From Cheilinus undulatus (lineage: Eukaryota; Chordata; Actinopteri; Labriformes; Labridae), in contig NC_054865.1 of assembly GCF_018320785.1 (NCBI RefSeq), positions 32,612,398-32,676,397 of the forward strand: 64,000 nucleotides of DNA, in the 5' to 3' direction. Every line of letters begins with the position of its first letter. Positions within the stretch are counted from its first letter, which is position 1. The notes under the pieces were generated by a model. That model was not told where the DNA came from, searched no databases, and was given only the letters and a program-made list of their open reading frames with translations. Below are positions 60,703-64,000 of this stretch, one piece after another. Both the position numbers and the translations under genes were made by a program.

Positions 60703-61424
60703 ATGGAATCAATATCGGCACATATTTATCGGAATCAGATCGGAACTGAAAAAAAGTGGATTGGTGCATCCCTAGTTTTGATACAGCCTCTGAGACCAGC
60801 CGACCCTTCCAGCAGTGACCTTCTGTGGCTTATCCTCAGATTGTCTTCTGGACAAGAGTCAAGGCAGCAGTCTTCCCAAAGGTAGTGTTTTGTGTATCAA
60901 ACCACAGTGAGTGAACAAAGGCTCAGGAAACTTTTGCAAATTGGACTTTTCCACAATATTCTATTATTTTGAGAAAGGGTATTCTTGATTTTTGTGAGCT
61001 GGAAGCTGTAATCACCAAGATTAAAATAAAAAGGTCTTGAAATGTTTCACTTTGTTCGAGATTAATCTAAAATACACTATAAAAGTTTCACTTTTTAAAG
61101 TATATCATGGGGAAAAAAATGTTAAATTTGATAGTCTTATTCCTAAGATGCACCTGTATTCTTTATATTTGTTTGACTTGCTGTCAAAAGGACTTTGTCA
61201 TTGTTATAAAAGTAATAATTTAAAATTAGAGTGAGATTATTAAAAAAATATTCCTAACACCATTCATGACCTATAATAGTTACATCTGTGTGACTGTACC
61301 TGGATCTTTCCCAGCTCCCCTGTGCTCTCCATCCTGCTAGCCACATTCACTGTGTTGCCCCAGATGTCATACTGCGGTTTCCTTGCCCCGATTACTCCAG
61401 CTATCACTGGGCCATGATTTATAC
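58912..61424 (-). CDS. adcy7: adcy7, adenylate cyclase type 7, 3' end only (partial)
   Basis: Membrane adenylate cyclases turn ATP into cyclic AMP. Two exons join here in one frame, 61424-61300 then 59058-58912, giving about 90 residues of the C2 catalytic domain to the stop codon. The first encodes [20 protein letters not shown] then [20 protein letters not shown]; the second [20 protein letters not shown] then [18 protein letters not shown] and a short tail. By comparison with the known C2 structure, the Asp of QYDIWG contacts adenine, the Asn and Arg of NVASR are catalytic, and the second Lys of VKGKG binds phosphate; all are present. Type 7 is preferred over 2 and 4 by the CECRG...FVCTD tail and by the convergent neighbour brd7. 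Upstream exons are not in the window. Confidence 0.92.
59185..61158 (-). mobile_element. Tc1-like transposon relic in the adcy7 intron
   Basis: The right end reads, reverse-complemented, TACAGGTGCATCTTAGGAAT; the left part (59200-59400) is its degenerate inverted partner ('aaaagtgaaactttcatatattct', 'tattacatc'). Between them the - strand still reads transposase pieces such as [20 protein letters not shown] and [17 protein letters not shown] (about 59590-59745). A hAT element at 59793-60774 splits it. Stops and deletions make it inactive. Confidence 0.85.
59793..60774. mobile_element. hAT-type non-autonomous element, exact target duplication
   Basis: Ends TAGGGATGGGACCGATCC and, reverse-complemented, TAGGGATGCACCAATCC. 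The 8-bp flanks are both GTTTTGAT (59785-59792 and 60775-60782). 982 bp, no transposase. A TA repeat and a T run lie at about 60662-60701. Confidence 0.93.
61300..61424 (-). CDS. adcy7: adcy7 penultimate coding exon
   Basis: 125 nt bounded by CCTCAG acceptor and GTACAG donor (on the - strand). It enters in phase 1 and leaves in phase 0, as the last exon needs. Holds the [14 protein letters not shown] catalytic segment. Confidence 0.95.
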
Positions 61425-61991
61425 CTGAGGAACACAACAAAGAGTTACAATCTAGATTTTAAAATGTGTGACGGTTATCATGAAAATGAAGAGGAAGTGA
61501 GTGAGTATAAAGAGGAGAAATAGGATGAGATCAGATTCAATAAGAATGAGGACAGGTCCCCTACAGATATCAGGCTGCATATGGGATCAGATCCTTCATA
61601 ACATTTAACCTATTGAAAAATGTTTCATTTATTAACTCCACTCTATTAGTTGGCAGACATTTTTTTTCAAGGACATGTTCTGACTAGCAGAAAAGTCTTT
61701 CAGAGCACTATAGCAGTCTGCAAGGACTTTTGTAAAAACACTTTATTAAACACTTCCCCGAGGACCTGACAAGTAAAGAAAACACAAATTCACAGCATCT
61801 GTTAAAAAGTTTGAGTTATAAGACTACAAAAATAATCTTTTACAGCTAATATTAATAAACAAACAGATCTCTGGATTTGCTTAACATGTAAAAGAGAGAC
61901 TGAACTGATCAATTAATTAGAGTATCTTATTAACCCTTGATCTGACGCCCTCCAACCATTTTAACATCAGAGCACTTAAATACTTTTAGAG
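61425..61991. other. adcy7 intron sequence
   Basis: Nothing recognised apart from the splice acceptor at its left edge. Confidence 0.45.
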
Positions 61992-63637
61992 CAGGGGTGT
62001 CAAACTCAAGGCCGGGGGGCCAAATCCGACCCGTGGAACATTTATATCCGGCCTGCAAGATCATATCATATTTGTATTATAACTGGCCCACTGGTATGAG
62101 GTCTGCAGATTTCCTCCAGTATAAAAATGTTAACTTCAGCTTGATTATTTAAAAATCCTTGTTAAGCCTTAAAAACTTGAAAAAGTAAAGAGTAAGAAAG
62201 ATTTCCTAAAAAGTCAAGAATGTGGGGAAAGAAATGTGTTTTTATTTCATATTTTCAATTTTGTATCTCAAGATTATGACTCAAAGTTATGATTTTGACT
62301 CTTCATTTCATACTTTGACCTTTTCGACTCACAATTTGGACTTTATATATCACATTTTTATCTTTTAGATTCCCAATTTTTAATTTTCAGTCATATTTTG
62401 ACCTTTTCAACTCTTTAATTTGGCTTTTTAAGCCGATATTTTGACTTTTAAACTCATGGTTTCTAATTTGATCTCATATTTTGACATTCTAAATTATCAC
62501 TTTTTATATCATATTTTGACCTTTTAGACTCCCAATTTTAAATTTTAGTATTGTTTTTAACTTTTTAAGTATTCAATTTTAATTCTAGCTCTTATTTTGA
62601 CATTTTTAACTCCTAATTTTGGCTTTTTAATTCCCATATTACGAGTGAGGGAAGAATGGAGCTGGAGATCGACAGGCAGATCGATGCGGCGTCTGCAGTG
62701 ACGCGGTCTCTGCATCGGTCCGTCGTGGTGAAGAAAGATCTGAGTCGAAAGGCAAAGCTCTCGATTTACCGGTCGATCTACGTTCCTACCCTCACCTATG
62801 GTCATGAGCCGTGGGTTGTGACCGAAAGAACGAGATTGCGCATACAGGCAGCTGAAATGAGTATCCTCCACAGGGTGTCAGGGCTCTCCCTTAGAGATAG
62901 GGTGAGAAGCTCGGCCATCGGGGAGAGACTCGGAGTAGAGCCGCTGCTCCTCTGCGTTGAGAGGAGCCAGATGAGGTGGCTTGGGCATCTGGTCCGGATG
63001 CCTCCTGGACACCTCCTTGGTGAGGTGTTCAGGGCAAGTCCCACTGGGAGAAGGCCCCGGGGAAGTCCCAGGACACGCTGGAGAGACTGTCGCTCGGCTG
63101 GCCTGGAAACACCTTGGGATCCCCCGGGAAGAGCTGGACAAAGTGGCTGGGGAGAGGGAAGTCTGGGCTTCCCTGCTTAGGCTGCTGCCCCCGCGACCCA
63201 TTCTCGGATAAGCGGAAGATGATGGATGGATGGATGGATTTTGACCTCTCTGACTCACAATTTTAAATTTTAAGTAATATTTTGACTTTTAAACTCATGA
63301 TTTCAAAATAGATCTCATATTTTGACCTTTCGAACTTATGATTTTAACTTTCTCCTCATATATTTGCTCTTTTAAAACATTATTGTTCTATTTCTAATAT
63401 TATGTTCTGATCTTTTGAACAAATACAATGGAATTTTATCTCAGATTCAAGCCTTTAAACTTACCATTTTACTTTTTTTTAAATTTCCAAATGATTGATC
63501 ATTAGTGCTGTTTTTTCATATTTTATTAATGGTGAAATGAGGTTGACAGTTATGGTTAAATTTGAACCCTGTTAGGCTCTCAGGTTAGGCCTAAATCCAG
63601 AATCTGACCCCTGCTGTGATTGAGTTTGACACCCCTG
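61992..63637. mobile_element. hAT-type element carrying a Rex3-like insertion
   Basis: Ends CAGGGGTGTCAAACTCAAGG and, reverse-complemented, CAGGGGTGTCAAACTCAATC, a very common fish terminus. The 8-bp flanks are TTTTAGAG (61984-61991) and CTTTAGAG (63638-63645). Most of the interior (about 62260-62640 and 63238-63470) is an AT-rich minisatellite of 'catattttgaccttttaaactca' units. A LINE 3' end interrupts it. Confidence 0.9.
62642..63238 (+). mobile_element. Rex3-like LINE, 5'-truncated 3' end
   Basis: A 174-residue frame (62656-63180) reads ELEIDRQIDAASAVTRSLHR, LSIYRSIYVPTLTYGHEPW, ERSQMRWLGHLVRMPPGHL and GRRPRGSPRTRWRD, the C-terminal part of the Rex3-type polymerase; a frameshift near 63090 moves the end LAWKHLGIPREELDKVAGER and LLRLLPPRP into another frame. 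It ends in GATG repeats (63216-63238). Same family as 25683-26720. The RT catalytic core is absent. Confidence 0.9.
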
Positions 63638-63645
63638 CTTTAGAG

Positions 63646-64000
63646 TAAACTATCAAACTTCTGATAGAGATCTTCCTCTTATAGAAAGGTTGAATTCATT
63701 GGATATTTAGAAAAAAACTATTAATTTCAGTTTACTCAGAGGATAACTTGCTTTCTTGTATCACAGCAGTAGATAATGTTGGTAATCTTTAGCAAACATG
63801 AATATTGCTCATGGGAAACAGGATGTGGTCCATGTCCCCTGGCTATGACACAATGCAGTGGTCAATCAAAGTATATCATCATGTTACCAAAGATGATATT
63901 CAACATGAGTGAACAAAACCATTCCTAAATAAAAGTTTCAGGAGTAGAAACTGTTTACACAGTCCAAAATAGAGCAGAGGAGGCTCAGGGCAACAGGGTG
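63646..64000. other. adcy7 intron sequence to window edge
   Basis: No exon of adcy7 was recognised in this stretch. Confidence 0.5.

Noticed and set aside
58912..61424. Calling the cyclase adcy2 or adcy4
   Set aside because: These paralogues have similar C2 domains, but their C-terminal tails differ from the CECRG...FVCTD tail here, and only ADCY7 is known as the convergent neighbour of BRD7.
1..64000. CRISPR array, bacterial operon or phage features
   Set aside because: The tandem repeats here lack regular unique spacers, and the genes are intron-bearing vertebrate genes.

Overview
The window looks like nuclear DNA of a teleost fish. It is AT-rich, its genes are split by introns, and it is crowded with fish-type repeats: Tc1/mariner remnants, hAT-type non-autonomous elements, a Rex3-like (RTE clade) LINE, a tRNA-derived SINE and long simple repeats. 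Only two protein-coding genes could be supported. Both are animal genes, and they lie tail to tail.

Region 1 to about 40.7 kb: no coding exon of a host gene was recognised on either strand. It holds at least five decayed Tc1-like transposons (1.2-2.5, 4.7-5.0, 14.6-16.0, 19.5-19.7 and 37.5-38.1 kb). It also holds a 0.7 kb foldback element (3.3-4.0 kb), a Harbinger-like element (8.7-9.4 kb), a hAT-like relic with a 42-bp minisatellite (16.8-17.8 kb) and a restriction-endonuclease-type non-LTR relic (20.7-22.0 kb). A Rex3-like LINE with an internal deletion lies at 25.7-26.7 kb. Two related hAT-type elements filled with a 'tggcaaaaatgg' minisatellite lie at 33.3-34.5 and 35.1-36.0 kb, the second nested inside another hAT element. 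The rest is AT-rich sequence in which I see nothing definite.

Region 40.7-58.0 kb: a complete brd7 gene on the + strand. I assembled 17 coding exons (40872-57833) from splice signals, reading phase and similarity to vertebrate BRD7; they join into one 611-residue frame. BRD7 is the bromodomain subunit of the PBAF (SWI/SNF) chromatin remodelling complex. Its introns carry two copies of the SINE, a nested pair of dispersed repeats and several transposon ends.

Region 58.0-64.0 kb: the last two coding exons of an adenylate cyclase, best matched to adcy7, on the - strand. They encode the end of the C2 catalytic domain; the rest of the gene lies beyond the right edge. A Tc1 relic interrupted by a hAT element fills the intron between them. 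A hAT element that has swallowed a Rex3-like 3' end lies upstream of the second exon. The convergent order brd7 > < adcy7 matches the BRD7/ADCY7 neighbourhood of human 16q12, which supports both gene calls.

I found no clear new biological system. The observations most worth checking are the nested transposons with readable target-site duplications, an unclassified ~0.6 kb dispersed repeat present at 2.5 kb and 50.4 kb, the minisatellite-bearing hAT elements, and the nearly abutting 3' ends of brd7 and adcy7.
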